Assembly: GCA_011524525.1 (NCBI GenBank)
Contig: WTKE01000108.1
Location: 62,001 to 126,000, forward strand
Direction: 5' to 3'
Length of the DNA: 64,000 nucleotides
Source: Bacillus sp. (in: firmicutes)
GTDB taxonomy: Bacteria > Bacillota > Bacilli > Bacillales > Cytobacillaceae
In this document: in pieces, positions 36,235-44,813 of the stretch
Numbering within the stretch: position 1 is the first letter of the stretch
How the letters are laid out: every line of letters begins with the position of its first letter
Notes under the pieces: model-generated
The model's input: only the letters and a program-made list of their open reading frames with translations
The model's database searches: none
What the model was told of the DNA's origin: nothing
Translations under genes and position numbers: made by a program

Positions 36235-36269
36235 AATAGAATGGAACCTCTTTCCACTCTATTTTTTTA
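36235..36269 (+). terminator. Intrinsic terminator
   Basis: ATAGA-x-TGGAA/TTCCA-x-TCTAT stem with one mismatch, followed by seven T residues. Confidence 0.8.
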
Positions 36270-36350
36270 TAAAAAATGAAACCCTTTCACCCTTTCATTC
36301 GTATACAATAGAGTAGTAGAAATATACATTACAGGGGGAAAACAAAAGGA

Positions 36351-36797
36351 ATGAAAAAGTTACTATCAGCTTTGCTAATGGCAGCACTCATTTTTTCACC
36401 AGTTGGAAACATTGTATTCCAAGATCACACAACAACAGTGGAAGCAAAATCGTATAAATCCGGTAAAAGAAGCTTCAACAATAATACGAATACAACAACT
36501 AATAACAACAATTCATTCTTTCAAAATAAAAAGACGGATTCAACAACGACAACGAAGTCTACAACAACTGCAAATAAAGGGTTCTTCTCTGGCGGTCTGA
36601 TGAAGGGGCTTATGATCGGCGGATTGGCTGGTCTATTATTTGGTAGTCTTTTTGCAAACATGGGGATCTTAGGTTCTATCCTTGGATTGATGATAAATGT
36701 GTTTGCTATTATTGTCTTAATTAACATCATTCGCATGGTATTTACCACTCTTAAAAAGAAAAAGAAGCAAGAGAATACGAACCCATGGAGAAGTTAA
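36351..36797 (+). CDS. Small secreted/membrane protein, Tim44-like N-terminal region only
   Basis: 148 residues: Sec-type signal segment (1-28), an Asn/Thr-rich low-complexity linker (about 40-75), then glycine-rich hydrophobic stretches GFFSGGLMKGLMIGGLAGLLFG and LGLMINVFAIIVLINI, and a Lys-rich tail. This layout resembles the N-terminal part of bacterial Tim44-like membrane proteins without the Tim44 domain. Function unknown. The next gene overlaps its end by 13 bases. Confidence 0.75.
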   Translation: MKKLLSALLMAALIFSPVGNIVFQDHTTTVEAKSYKSGKRSFNNNTNTTTNNNNSFFQNKKTDSTTTTKSTTTANKGFFSGGLMKGLMIGGLAGLLFGSLFANMGILGSILGLMINVFAIIVLINIIRMVFTTLKKKKKQENTNPWRS

Positions 36798-37072
36798 TTA
36801 TCTCTGAACAAGATATCATTAATGCCGTTTGTGTTTATACAGCTAGGAAAAAGCAAATACAGCCAGAAGCAGTGGAAGTAGAGTTGATGTATGACGATGA
36901 CTACGGCTTTTCTGCTGAAGTATTTGTAAATGACCGAAAACAAGTGCTTATCACTGCAAATTTAATTGAGGCGTTACGCCTTTGGCTCGATGAGTATTTA
37001 GGAAGAGATCCATATGCTCCTATCAAGCTACATTTAGACGACAATGAAGGAATTCTTGCTTATATTGGATAA
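36785..37072 (+). CDS. DUF2653 (YxcD-like) family protein
   Basis: 95 residues, matching YxcD-type DUF2653 from ISEQDIINAVCVYTARKK through VELMYDDDYGFSAEVFVN. Soluble, acidic. The start lies inside the preceding gene, so translation is coupled. Function unknown. Followed by a bidirectional terminator. Confidence 0.85.
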   Translation: MEKLIISEQDIINAVCVYTARKKQIQPEAVEVELMYDDDYGFSAEVFVNDRKQVLITANLIEALRLWLDEYLGRDPYAPIKLHLDDNEGILAYIG

Positions 37073-37110
37073 AAATAATAACCTCATCCACTTTTGGATG
37101 AGGTTATTGT
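37072..37110. terminator. Bidirectional terminator between DUF2653 gene and kinase gene
   Basis: 14-bp stem AATAACCTCATCCA/TGGATGAGGTTATT with T-rich flanks on the minus strand. It overlaps the last codons of the kinase and is the only clear terminator for the 37.1-41.4 kb minus-strand block. Confidence 0.88.
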
Positions 37111-38552
37111 ATGTTACTAAAGCAAGGCAAAACGATTTCAATCGTTGTTCCTACGTTTACTTCACTTGAAATATGTACGGTGCCACTGTGGCCTTCAATT
37201 ATATTTTTACTTACCATAAACCCTAAGCCTGTTCCCGTTTCTTTTGTTGTATAAAACGGTTGCCCGATATTAGATAAAATCTCTTTCGGTATTCCACAGC
37301 CAGTATCTTTGAAACGAATGGTTATACAAGAAGTCAGCATACAATTTTCTATTTCAATAAGGAGAGATCCTCCGTCAGGCATGGCATCAAAAGAATTTTT
37401 CATAAAATTAATGAACACTTGCTTAATTTGGTTTTCATCACAATGAATAATGGGTAGCTGACTTTCGTGCTTTAAATCTATCTGCACACTTTTCATATTG
37501 GCTTCTGCATCTAATAGTGAAATACATTGCTTTAAGGTTAAGCGTAAATCAGTCTCTTTAAAATTGTTTTTTTGCGGTTTGGCAAGTGATAATAGTTCAC
37601 TTAATATCAGTTCAATTCTGGCTATTTCGGACTCAACAATTTCATAATACAGCTGTTTTTCATTGGAGTTTTGCAGTAGCTTTAGAAAGCCTTTAATAGA
37701 CGTAATTGGATTTCGGATTTCATGCGCAATGGCTGCTGACAATTGTCCGGCAATAGAAAGCTTTTCTGACTGTATCATTAGTTCTTCCGCTTGTTTTCTG
37801 TCTGTTATATCACGAAAACTAACAGCGATTCCGTTCTTAATCCCCTGATGGTCTTTAAATGGAAAGCTTGTAATCATTACATCCAATGCCTTACCATTTT
37901 TCTTATTTATGGTTGTTTCGTAGCCTTCTACACACTCTCCACGAAGGACCTTTTCCTTTAATTCCTCTTCTTTTTCGTCTGCCAAAAAACTCACATCTCG
38001 CATGCTAACTCCAATTAGTTCTTGAGGATTCCAACCAAATTCTTCTTCAAAGGCGGAGTTAGCTTTCATTAGAATTCCTTTTTCATCAAACATTAAAATA
38101 GGATCTAAATGATAATCCATATAAGATTCCAGCTGGGATTTAAGTCTCTCCATTTCTGGTTCCATCTGTTTTGTAGATGTGATATCAACCACTTGGCCTA
38201 TAATATAATCACTTTGGGACGTACTCACCTTATGAGCACTGATTGAACCCCAAATCACTTTACCATTTTTATGTACAAACCGCTTTTCTGATTGAAAAGC
38301 ATTCACTTCTCCAGCCACTAACTTCCGATAATTTGAATCTAACGTTTCGTCGTCTTCTTCATACAATAAATAGCTTAGTCCTAATTGAAGGATTTCTTCA
38401 TTTGAATATCCTGTAAATTGACAAAAGGACGAGTTTGTTTTCACAACCTTACCATTCATCCCCAACAATACCATTCCTAATGGGGCGTGAGTAAATGCCT
38501 CAAACAATAGTTCTTTATCCAATGCATGTAATTCCAAGTAAGTTTCTGTCAA
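37104..38552 (-). CDS. Soluble double-PAS sensor histidine kinase (sporulation-kinase-like)
   Basis: 482 residues, no membrane segment. PAS 1 spans about 17-125, PAS 2 about 148-255, then HisKA with phospho-accepting His277 in AIAHEIRNPITSIKGFLKLL and HATPase with the N box FINFMKNSFDAMPDGG and G boxes KDTGCGIP and GTGLGF. The H box is that of KinA/KinE-type kinases that feed the Spo0F/Spo0A phosphorelay. TTG start with AGGGGAT upstream. It follows an Sda homologue and a 47-codon frame on the same strand. No response regulator is adjacent, as usual for phosphorelay kinases. Confidence 0.92.
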   Translation of the reverse strand: MTETYLELHALDKELLFEAFTHAPLGMVLLGMNGKVVKTNSSFCQFTGYSNEEILQLGLSYLLYEEDDETLDSNYRKLVAGEVNAFQSEKRFVHKNGKVIWGSISAHKVSTSQSDYIIGQVVDITSTKQMEPEMERLKSQLESYMDYHLDPILMFDEKGILMKANSAFEEEFGWNPQELIGVSMRDVSFLADEKEEELKEKVLRGECVEGYETTINKKNGKALDVMITSFPFKDHQGIKNGIAVSFRDITDRKQAEELMIQSEKLSIAGQLSAAIAHEIRNPITSIKGFLKLLQNSNEKQLYYEIVESEIARIELILSELLSLAKPQKNNFKETDLRLTLKQCISLLDAEANMKSVQIDLKHESQLPIIHCDENQIKQVFINFMKNSFDAMPDGGSLLIEIENCMLTSCITIRFKDTGCGIPKEILSNIGQPFYTTKETGTGLGFMVSKNIIEGHSGTVHISSEVNVGTTIEIVLPCFSNIQ

Positions 38553-38563
38553 TTCCCTATCCC

Positions 38564-38707
38564 CTATGAACGAAAATTAGCGGATTCCCATAAGCTTTTC
38601 ATTTTCAAATTTATAGAATCGCACTTACTTCTCATTAATTCAACCTGCCATACCTGCTCGTAAAGGTCAACTTGTTTATCTAATAGTATTGGCCAAAGGT
38701 CAATCAC
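38564..38707 (-). CDS. Candidate 47-residue peptide between sda and kinase
   Basis: A GTG-started frame that overlaps the sda stop as GTGA and ends 11 bases before the kinase start. The product is helical in character (LLDKQVDLYEQVWQVELM, then basic residues), with no membrane segment and no recognised family. No independent ribosome site; it could be translated only by coupling to sda. Confidence 0.4.
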   Translation of the reverse strand: MIDLWPILLDKQVDLYEQVWQVELMRSKCDSINLKMKSLWESANFRS

Positions 38708-38850
38708 TGCTCAACTGAATAGTTTTCTACTAAATGCCTGATATTTCTTTTATCTATTTCTTCCTCTAACAACTGTATAAATTCATTATCTAAAGCTAAC
38801 TTCAATGCTGCAGCATAAGCATCCATCAACTCTTTATCTGATATCTTCAA
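38704..38850 (-). CDS. sda: Sporulation histidine kinase inhibitor Sda
   Basis: A 48-residue gene. It aligns without gaps to B. subtilis Sda: KISDKELMDAY for KLSDELLIESY, then DNEFIQLLEEEIDKR for NRDFIELIENEIKRR. L20 and F24 match Leu21 and Phe25, which contact KinA. Sda blocks autophosphorylation of sporulation kinases when replication is perturbed. The start is TTG 38850, as an in-frame stop lies two codons upstream; AAGGGG is somewhat distant (12 bases). Placement upstream of a PAS kinase on the same strand suggests a built-in inhibitor. Confidence 0.85.
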   Translation of the reverse strand: MKISDKELMDAYAAALKLALDNEFIQLLEEEIDKRNIRHLVENYSVEQ

Positions 38851-38938
38851 AACTTACAATACCCCTTTTTCCATAAACTTGCTGCAATCCAAAAGAATTT
38901 AATAGTTACGATTTTGTCTTCATGCAGCGTAAACACTA

Positions 38939-39307
38939 TTAGATTGTTTCTTCTCCCTTACGTAGGTCATTTATCGCTGTTCGCAAACACTCATTAAAAA
39001 AGGGTTCTTTCCCATTGAGATCTTTTCCTTTAATAACAGCTAAAATGCGATTAAAATTATCAATAATATGTTCGGAACTCATTCCTCTGCTCGTTAACAA
39101 ATGGTTAAGCCACTCAGCATAATCCTGAAAAATCTTCTTATTTTTCATTTCATAAGCGACTTCCAATGTTCGAAAATGATGCCCATTGTCTTCTCTACAC
39201 CTTTCCTTACCTTGTTCACCATATTTGGTTAAAAGGTCAGGATAGTCAGCATAAATACCAGAAACAATATGATCAATCATCTCTTCTAACATAGCTTCAC
39301 TAATCAT
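38939..39307 (-). CDS. Helical protein of unknown function in B12-sensor operon
   Basis: 122 residues, all-helical, with conserved-looking Cys/His/Trp positions (YGEQGKERCREDNGHHF, DYAEWLNHLLTSRGM). This pattern suggests a small sensor-type helical bundle, but I cannot name the family. Its ATG overlaps the stop of the ABM-protein gene by ATGA, so it belongs to the upstream signalling operon. An 88-base gap without terminator separates it from sda. Confidence 0.72.
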   Translation of the reverse strand: MISEAMLEEMIDHIVSGIYADYPDLLTKYGEQGKERCREDNGHHFRTLEVAYEMKNKKIFQDYAEWLNHLLTSRGMSSEHIIDNFNRILAVIKGKDLNGKEPFFNECLRTAINDLRKGEETI

Positions 39308-39612
39308 TTTGCCACCACCATAAATTGCTCCACTTTGGGAACCACATTCGCTAACTGCTGATCTGGGTATTTTTTTTCAAGCTCATGAATCTTTTTAAAA
39401 GAATCACTTGTAACCCAATTCTTATAGTCTTCTTTTGTTTTCCATAAAATTTGTACAGTTAATGAGGTTGGTTTCTTAGCATTTTGGAGAAGGTTGAAGT
39501 CCAGAAATCCTGGTTCTTTATCAACAGACCTGGATCGGTTCTTATAAATCTCTATCACTTCATCGACTTTATCTATCGAAGGAATCTCAAACGTTGATTG
39601 AACGATGAACAT
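39304..39612 (-). CDS. ABM-fold (antibiotic biosynthesis/heme monooxygenase-like) protein
   Basis: 102 residues of the dimeric alpha/beta ABM family: N-terminal strand FIVQSTFEIP, GFLDFNLLQNAKKP, and ILWKTKEDYKNWVTSDSFKK, close in form to HmoA/IsdG-type proteins. A heme-degrading function would need the catalytic Asn/His/Trp set; one Asn and Trp are visible but the His is not certain. Lies 10 bases after the pseudokinase gene and overlaps the next gene. Confidence 0.8.
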   Translation of the reverse strand: MFIVQSTFEIPSIDKVDEVIEIYKNRSRSVDKEPGFLDFNLLQNAKKPTSLTVQILWKTKEDYKNWVTSDSFKKIHELEKKYPDQQLANVVPKVEQFMVVAK

Positions 39613-39622
39613 AACATCTCTC

Positions 39623-40747
39623 CTATTTCAATGATTCGATAGGTAGAATAAGAATAAAGGTCGTACCATCCCCAGGGTTACTCGAAACCTCTATCATTCC
39701 ACCATGATTTTCTACTATCTTTTGACAGACAGATAGCCCGATTCCTGCTCCTCTTTCCTTTGTTGTAAAAAAAGGAGTGAATATCCTTTTAACCGTTTCC
39801 TGTTCCATACCTGAACCATTGTCTTTCACAGAGATCTCAATGGTATTTTCATTAAGTCTCGTTCTAAGAATAATGCTCCCTTTCCCCCTGTTTTCACTAG
39901 CCTCAATAGCATCCATCGCATTTCGAATTAAATTTAGTACTACTTGTTTCATCTGCTTTGGATCTAGTTCCTGAACGGGAAGTATTTGTTCTTTCACATA
40001 CTTAATTTCACAATTTAATTTCAATGCTTCTTTTTGAGAAGTTTGAATCACTTCCGTTAACACCTTTTGTATATTTACTTGCTGTTTATTAGGAGCTGTG
40101 GGTCGAGTAGAACTAACATATTCATAGATTAAATTATTTGCATAATCAACTTCTTCAAGGGCAATATCAGCATAATGGTCTTTACCAGTCTCGATTAGAT
40201 AAGGCTTTAGCAGTTGAAGGAAGCCCCGAATGCTTACTAATGGTTTTTTCAAATCCCCTGCTACAATAGAAGCAATTTTCCCAAGGCTCGAAAGGTTATC
40301 ATGCTTCATCACCACTTGCTCCATTCTTCTTAAAGTGGCTTCAAGCTGTTCTTGTTTCTCAAGCAAGGTAAGATTTTCACTCTCTAATTGAGTTTCTAAC
40401 TTTCGAATAATGGTTTGAATTTGCTGAATACTTTCCTGCTTTTCAATGCAAAACACATATAAACGATTTTCGTCTTCCCACTGGGTATACACATCAAATA
40501 TAGTAAGATTGAAATCCTTTCTTACTAAATTCAACTCTACTTTGGTTTTTACGAATACAGGTTTTAAGAATCGTTCCGCTTTCTTTCTACTTCCTAAATC
40601 AACAAGTTCGAGGAAATTCCTTGCATTAGGAAATTGGAGTTGCGTCTCTTCCGAAACTCCTATAATAGTAAAATCTTGATCCACCACAAAAAATGGAAAC
40701 GGATAGGTTTGGAAGGATTTTTCAATTATATACATATACTCTTTCAC
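39623..40747 (-). CDS. Histidine kinase homologue lacking the phospho-accepting histidine
   Basis: 374 residues: a PAS-like N-terminal domain (about 8-105), a coiled coil (105-148), a degenerate HisKA (SSLGKIASIVAGDLKKPLVS) and a complete HATPase (NLIRNAMDAIE, VKDNGSGM, GAGIGLSV). In the H box the usual AHEIRNP is AGDLKKP, so position 164 is Gly; the codons (GCA GGG GAT) are unambiguous. ATP binding looks intact but autophosphorylation on His is impossible. Likely a scaffold or allosteric partner of another kinase. GTG start; ATG 40735 is an alternative. The gene overlaps the B12-protein gene by 26 bases. Confidence 0.85.
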   Translation of the reverse strand: MKEYMYIIEKSFQTYPFPFFVVDQDFTIIGVSEETQLQFPNARNFLELVDLGSRKKAERFLKPVFVKTKVELNLVRKDFNLTIFDVYTQWEDENRLYVFCIEKQESIQQIQTIIRKLETQLESENLTLLEKQEQLEATLRRMEQVVMKHDNLSSLGKIASIVAGDLKKPLVSIRGFLQLLKPYLIETGKDHYADIALEEVDYANNLIYEYVSSTRPTAPNKQQVNIQKVLTEVIQTSQKEALKLNCEIKYVKEQILPVQELDPKQMKQVVLNLIRNAMDAIEASENRGKGSIILRTRLNENTIEISVKDNGSGMEQETVKRIFTPFFTTKERGAGIGLSVCQKIVENHGGMIEVSSNPGDGTTFILILPIESLK

Positions 40748-41393
40748 ATAACTTGTTCCCTTTAAGCCACGTACGTAAATGGTACAAACCTTCTATCACG
40801 ACAACGTTACTTGGACAATAACTTTTTAATTGATACAAGGATGTGATTCTCCCTCCTACAATAATTTCAGGATTATAATCTAACTGATTGAGTTCTTTTA
40901 AGCATTCTAAAAGAGTAGGAAGATTGTATATGATCGATAAAGAAATCCCTATTACATCGGGTCTCCAAATGTTTGCGTAAATAACTGAATCCTTAACAGG
41001 AAGATTGGCACCAAGGTATCTTGTATCAAAACCGTTCTCCTTAAAGATGGAAGATACCATTTTCATACCTATCGAATGCTCTTCTCCTTGTATACAAAAC
41101 AACATCGCTTTAGGCTTACTTTCTAGATCAAGAGGTGTCGTTTCGTTATTGGACTGAAGATTATATCGGGAAATTAGAAGGTTACAGATATTTGAAGCTA
41201 CATGCTCATCAGCAACCGATATCTCATTATTCTCCCAGAGCTCTCCTATATAACGCATGGATTTTGTTAAGATATCTTCAAAAAAGAAGAAGCTATCTTG
41301 ATCTTCTATCAAATTACATATAAAGCTCCAAGAGCTACTTTCATCTCCTGCTAGTAAAAAACTAACAAGCTCATTCATTTGCTTATCCGTCAT
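40722..41393 (-). CDS. Stand-alone cobalamin-binding sensor protein (CarH/LitR-type B12 domains)
   Basis: 223 residues from ATG 41393. The N-terminal helical cap domain has W53-x9-E63-H64 (GELWENNEISVADEH), the motif that caps adenosylcobalamin in CarH/LitR photoreceptors. The C-terminal Rossmann-like domain has the B12-ligand His in GEEHSIGMKM (His106, the E-x-H-x-x-G loop), then VIGISLSI and EIIVGGR. Unlike CarH it has no MerR DNA-binding domain. First gene of a run with a pseudokinase, ABM protein, helical protein and Sda, so its output is probably protein-protein signalling. Confidence 0.87.
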   Translation of the reverse strand: MTDKQMNELVSFLLAGDESSSWSFICNLIEDQDSFFFFEDILTKSMRYIGELWENNEISVADEHVASNICNLLISRYNLQSNNETTPLDLESKPKAMLFCIQGEEHSIGMKMVSSIFKENGFDTRYLGANLPVKDSVIYANIWRPDVIGISLSIIYNLPTLLECLKELNQLDYNPEIIVGGRITSLYQLKSYCPSNVVVIEGLYHLRTWLKGNKLCERVYVYN

Positions 41394-41514
41394 CCTTCTT
41401 ACCCTCACTCTTTATTTTAATAAAGAATGGTAATTTCAAACAAAATTTTCATTCTAATCCATAGGAATATACATATAATAGTAGATTATTATATTTGCAC
41501 TTGTCTATAAAAAA

Positions 41515-41553
41515 AACACAAAAAGAAGGAACTGCCTCGCAAAATGCAGTCCC
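41515..41553 (-). terminator. Intrinsic terminator of the urease operon
   Basis: GGGACTGC/GCAGTTCC stem (one wobble), then a T-rich run on the minus strand, just after the UreH-type gene. Confidence 0.82.
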
Positions 41554-41565
41554 TAAAATAGCTGT

Positions 41566-42231
41566 TTATTGAAGCCATAAATGAAAGAGACCTTCATTTA
41601 TACCCAAATTATACATATAGTAAACACCAAATATCGCACTTACCACACCTGTTACTTGTGTAAAAAGCTTATTTATACGAAATTTTCCAGCACTATAAAT
41701 AAAAGGAAGGCCAATAATGGTTGTAAACACAAGCATCCCGACAATCGTTCCTAATCCAAAAATAAGGATGTACACTATTCCTTCCCACAAGGTACTGACC
41801 GTACTCAAGGTTAACAACACCATAGCCGCACTGCCTGCCAATCCATGGATAAACCCCATGAATACCGCTTTAAGCGACGTTCGTTTTCCATTCTGATTTG
41901 TTTCATGAGCCGTATGCTTATTGTAATTCTTTATTGATTGAAAAGTAGTCACACCAAAGTACACTAGCATGATTCCGACTAAAAATTCCAGTGACAGCGC
42001 CCACTCTTCTGGAATATTCCCTTTTAGTAAGATCATGAAAACACCTGTTAAAAGAAGCGTTGCCGTGTGGCCAATTCCCCAAAATACTCCTATTAACGAA
42101 GATTTCCAAAGCTTTTTACTTTGAGAGGCAACAGCGGACACTGCAATCACATGGTCAGGTTCGATTGCATGCTTGATTCCTAATAAAAAACCTAAACTAA
42201 TTGTTGTCAGTAACCCAATCAAACTATTCAC
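41566..42231 (-). CDS. ureH: UreH-type nickel permease-like membrane protein
   Basis: 221 residues, six membrane segments, and the nickel/cobalt-transporter-like motif GIKHAIEPDHVIAVS in the first segment, with FIHGLAGSAAMVLL later. It is the last gene of the urease operon, as in other urease-bearing Bacillus, and is believed to supply Ni(II) to the metallocentre. It follows ureD by only 7 bases. Confidence 0.88.
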   Translation of the reverse strand: MNSLIGLLTTISLGFLLGIKHAIEPDHVIAVSAVASQSKKLWKSSLIGVFWGIGHTATLLLTGVFMILLKGNIPEEWALSLEFLVGIMLVYFGVTTFQSIKNYNKHTAHETNQNGKRTSLKAVFMGFIHGLAGSAAMVLLTLSTVSTLWEGIVYILIFGLGTIVGMLVFTTIIGLPFIYSAGKFRINKLFTQVTGVVSAIFGVYYMYNLGINEGLFHLWLQ

Positions 42232-42238
42232 CTTCTTA

Positions 42239-43051
42239 CTATTTTCTTAAGACTAGATCTGATTTCTTGAGAAGCTGCTTTCTAGCATATTGATGAGCAT
42301 AGGTAATAAGCTTTTCGATTGATCTCGTGTCATGAGCAAACATCCTAATGATTACTCCATTTTCAGGTAGCGTTGAGATTCCCATTTTCCCAGCGTTCAC
42401 CTGATCCTTTACATATTCATACAATTCATCTCCAAAATGTTTTCCCGCTTGTTTATGAAGGATGATAAACGTACCCATATGTGTATACTGTTCCATTTGC
42501 ATTAATTCACTGATCCCAGACCTCGGTTCTAACCATAAATGATCAAATAGGATGAGCTTTTCTTCTTTATATACCTTTAACTTTGAACGTATATAGTCGT
42601 ATTGAAATGGTGATCCATCTTCCGACCAGCCTGGTGTTGCAATATCACAATAGAAAAGGCAAGCTCCCTCTTCCATATGTACCTCTGTATGCTGAAAATA
42701 TCGAGCACCTTCATAGGCGATCAGTGGGTCTGGCATATACTCTAGCAAACTATCCGCTTTAAGCGTAATGCTCATCTCTTGAAAAACAGGGGAATTCGGA
42801 GTTTTATACACTTTCGTATACGACTGGGTCGTTACAGAGATCTCCGCTCCTTCTTCTACTACTAGATTGGTAGAATAGCAATCTCCATCCACATACCCTC
42901 CACCCACATGAATAAGGTAAAGTGTTGGAGACTCTTCTTCAAGATAGACAGGTCTTGTTACCTTAAACGCTCCCTCATAATAGCAATTGGCAATGATCGT
43001 TTTGTTACCCTTCCTTCTTGCTACAAGGTGTAACAATCCGGTTTTACTCAT
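42239..43051 (-). CDS. ureD: Urease accessory protein UreD
   Basis: 270-residue UreD/UreH family scaffold that binds apo-urease with UreF and UreG during nickel insertion. Family hallmarks: [33 protein letters not shown] and the region [21 protein letters not shown] overlaps the ureG stop by ATGA. Confidence 0.93.
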   Translation of the reverse strand: MSKTGLLHLVARRKGNKTIIANCYYEGAFKVTRPVYLEEESPTLYLIHVGGGYVDGDCYSTNLVVEEGAEISVTTQSYTKVYKTPNSPVFQEMSITLKADSLLEYMPDPLIAYEGARYFQHTEVHMEEGACLFYCDIATPGWSEDGSPFQYDYIRSKLKVYKEEKLILFDHLWLEPRSGISELMQMEQYTHMGTFIILHKQAGKHFGDELYEYVKDQVNAGKMGISTLPENGVIIRMFAHDTRSIEKLITYAHQYARKQLLKKSDLVLRK

Positions 43052-43662
43052 GATTCTAGTCCTATCAACAAAGCTTCCTTTTTAATCCACTCAACCACTT
43101 GATCTAGGCCTATTTCGTCCTTTAAGTTCGTAAAAATATATGGCTTTTCTCCACGAGCAGAGATCGTATCACGTTCCATAATTTCGAGACTTGCTCCAAC
43201 ATACGGAGCCAAGTCCGTTTTGTTAATAATAAAAAGATCAGACTTAATCATACCTTGTCCACCTTTTCGAGGAATTTTCTCCCCTTGCGCCACATCTATG
43301 ATATAGATTGAAAAATCAACTAATTCCGGGCTAAAAGTCGCCGCTAAATTATCTCCACCACTTTCTACAAAAATCAACTCAAGGTCGGGATGTTTTTCCT
43401 GTAGTTCTTCAATCGCCGCAAAGTTCATCGATGCATCTTCTCGAATCGCCGTATGTGGACAACCACCTGTTTCTACCCCAATAATACGATCCTCTGGCAA
43501 TACACCGTTTTTGATTAAAAACTGGGCATCTTCCTTTGTATAAATATCATTTGTCACAACAGCCATACTTAGTTCCGCTTCCATGGCTCGAGTTAATTTT
43601 TCAACAAGCATGGTTTTTCCTGCTCCAACAGGTCCACCCACTCCAATTCGTATTGGTTCCAT
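43048..43662 (-). CDS. ureG: Urease accessory GTPase UreG
   Basis: 204 residues from ATG 43662 (GAGGAGG upstream), the normal UreG length; upstream in-frame codons overlap ureF and are excluded. P-loop [15 protein letters not shown], Mg-binding [14 protein letters not shown], the Cys-Pro-His nickel site in [17 protein letters not shown], and the base-specificity motif [14 protein letters not shown]. It drives GTP-dependent nickel delivery. Confidence 0.96.
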   Translation of the reverse strand: MEPIRIGVGGPVGAGKTMLVEKLTRAMEAELSMAVVTNDIYTKEDAQFLIKNGVLPEDRIIGVETGGCPHTAIREDASMNFAAIEELQEKHPDLELIFVESGGDNLAATFSPELVDFSIYIIDVAQGEKIPRKGGQGMIKSDLFIINKTDLAPYVGASLEIMERDTISARGEKPYIFTNLKDEIGLDQVVEWIKKEALLIGLES

Positions 43663-43678
43663 CACTACTTCCTCCTCG

Positions 43679-44365
43679 CTAAGACATAAATAATCGTACA
43701 TGTAGTCGCTCATGACGCATCTGAGCAATTTCAAGCCCCGGGGAAACCGCCCCTAAATCGTCTATCTTTAGGTGAGCTATTGTATTCACAGCCTCTGTAA
43801 TCACCGGTTGAATCTCCAAAACTATTTTCTGCCCGTCCGTTTGGCCGAGCGGAATGCCCCTCACACCGTTTTGCACCAGGGTTGAAATGGTCGAAAATAA
43901 ATAACTAGCAACAGCTGTTTGTTTTTCAACACTTAATCCCTTCGCCACGATCGCAAACACAAGGGCCGGATGACCGTACACGCTCTTTTCCTTCATCCAC
44001 TTTACATATTTTTCTAAAGCAGGTGTTGGGTACAATTCTAAGCAAAGCTTCGCCATTCGCTCTCCGATTCTACGAGTTCCTATTCTCGTTTCAGCCGCGA
44101 GACTAGAGGTATATAACAAAGAATCTAACTCTATCAAACAGTCCCAATCCTCATTTTCAATAGCTTCATAGACTAGATAACAGGCTAATCCATCAGTAAA
44201 AATAAGCTGCTTCTGAATATACAACACTAATGCGTGGTAAAAGCTATTTTTATCATGAATATCTCCTTCCTGAATATACGTTTCGATCCCAAAGGAGTGC
44301 GAAAACGCTCCTGAGGGAAAATTCGAGTCACATAACTGAAGAAGGGAATAAACCGGATTAATCAT
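43679..44365 (-). CDS. ureF: Urease accessory protein UreF
   Basis: 228 residues. N-terminal [21 protein letters not shown] is near-identical to the UreF consensus; [13 protein letters not shown] lies in the C-terminal half. It acts as a checkpoint for UreG during metallocentre assembly. ATG 44365 overlaps the ureE stop by 8 bases, so translation is coupled; a TTG four codons upstream is possible. Confidence 0.94.
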   Translation of the reverse strand: MINPVYSLLQLCDSNFPSGAFSHSFGIETYIQEGDIHDKNSFYHALVLYIQKQLIFTDGLACYLVYEAIENEDWDCLIELDSLLYTSSLAAETRIGTRRIGERMAKLCLELYPTPALEKYVKWMKEKSVYGHPALVFAIVAKGLSVEKQTAVASYLFSTISTLVQNGVRGIPLGQTDGQKIVLEIQPVITEAVNTIAHLKIDDLGAVSPGLEIAQMRHERLHVRLFMS

Positions 44366-44804
44366 GAGAATGTCCAATATGGCGGAATGCCTGTTTTACC
44401 TTTCGCTGTTCTCTTTTATATGGAATCGCTAGTTGCTGCAACAGTTCTTCTACTAGATAATCATACTGAACAAGCATTTCATTTCCTTCAAATTGTGCCG
44501 GCATATGACGATTGCCTAACTGGTGAGCAATTTCCCCCATTTGTTGAATCGAGCTTGGCATTATGGTTAGAAGGTCATCTTCCTTTACAGAGACAACAAT
44601 CATATTTTTTTCATCCATATAAAGGACATCTCCGTCGACCAATTCTCGATTTTCCCGTAATCGAATGCCAAGCTCATGACCATGGTCAGTAACCACTCGT
44701 TGAATTCGCTTCACAAGATCATCACTTTGTAAATACACACGCTCGACATGTGGAGCTCGCTCTTTTAACGTAGCAAGATTGCCAATAATTTTTTCAATAA
44801 TCAT
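44358..44804 (-). CDS. ureE: Urease accessory protein UreE (nickel chaperone)
   Basis: 148 residues with a peptide-binding N-terminal domain and the metal-binding C-terminal domain; GNRHMPAQF carries the conserved interface His. The His-rich tail is short (HIGHSHD), so only a few Ni ions are likely bound. Lies 9 bases after ureC. Confidence 0.93.
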   Translation of the reverse strand: MIIEKIIGNLATLKERAPHVERVYLQSDDLVKRIQRVVTDHGHELGIRLRENRELVDGDVLYMDEKNMIVVSVKEDDLLTIMPSSIQQMGEIAHQLGNRHMPAQFEGNEMLVQYDYLVEELLQQLAIPYKREQRKVKQAFRHIGHSHD

Positions 44805-44813
44805 AGTCTCACC

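Noticed and set aside
36785..36797. Frameshifted single gene made of the Tim44-like and DUF2653 frames
   Set aside because: Each frame has its own intact family features and the 13-base overlap is normal translational coupling.
44387..44692. 101-codon plus-strand frame inside ureE, and similar frames antisense to ureC (45301-46780)
   Set aside because: They mirror well-conserved urease genes; no family match and no ribosome sites.
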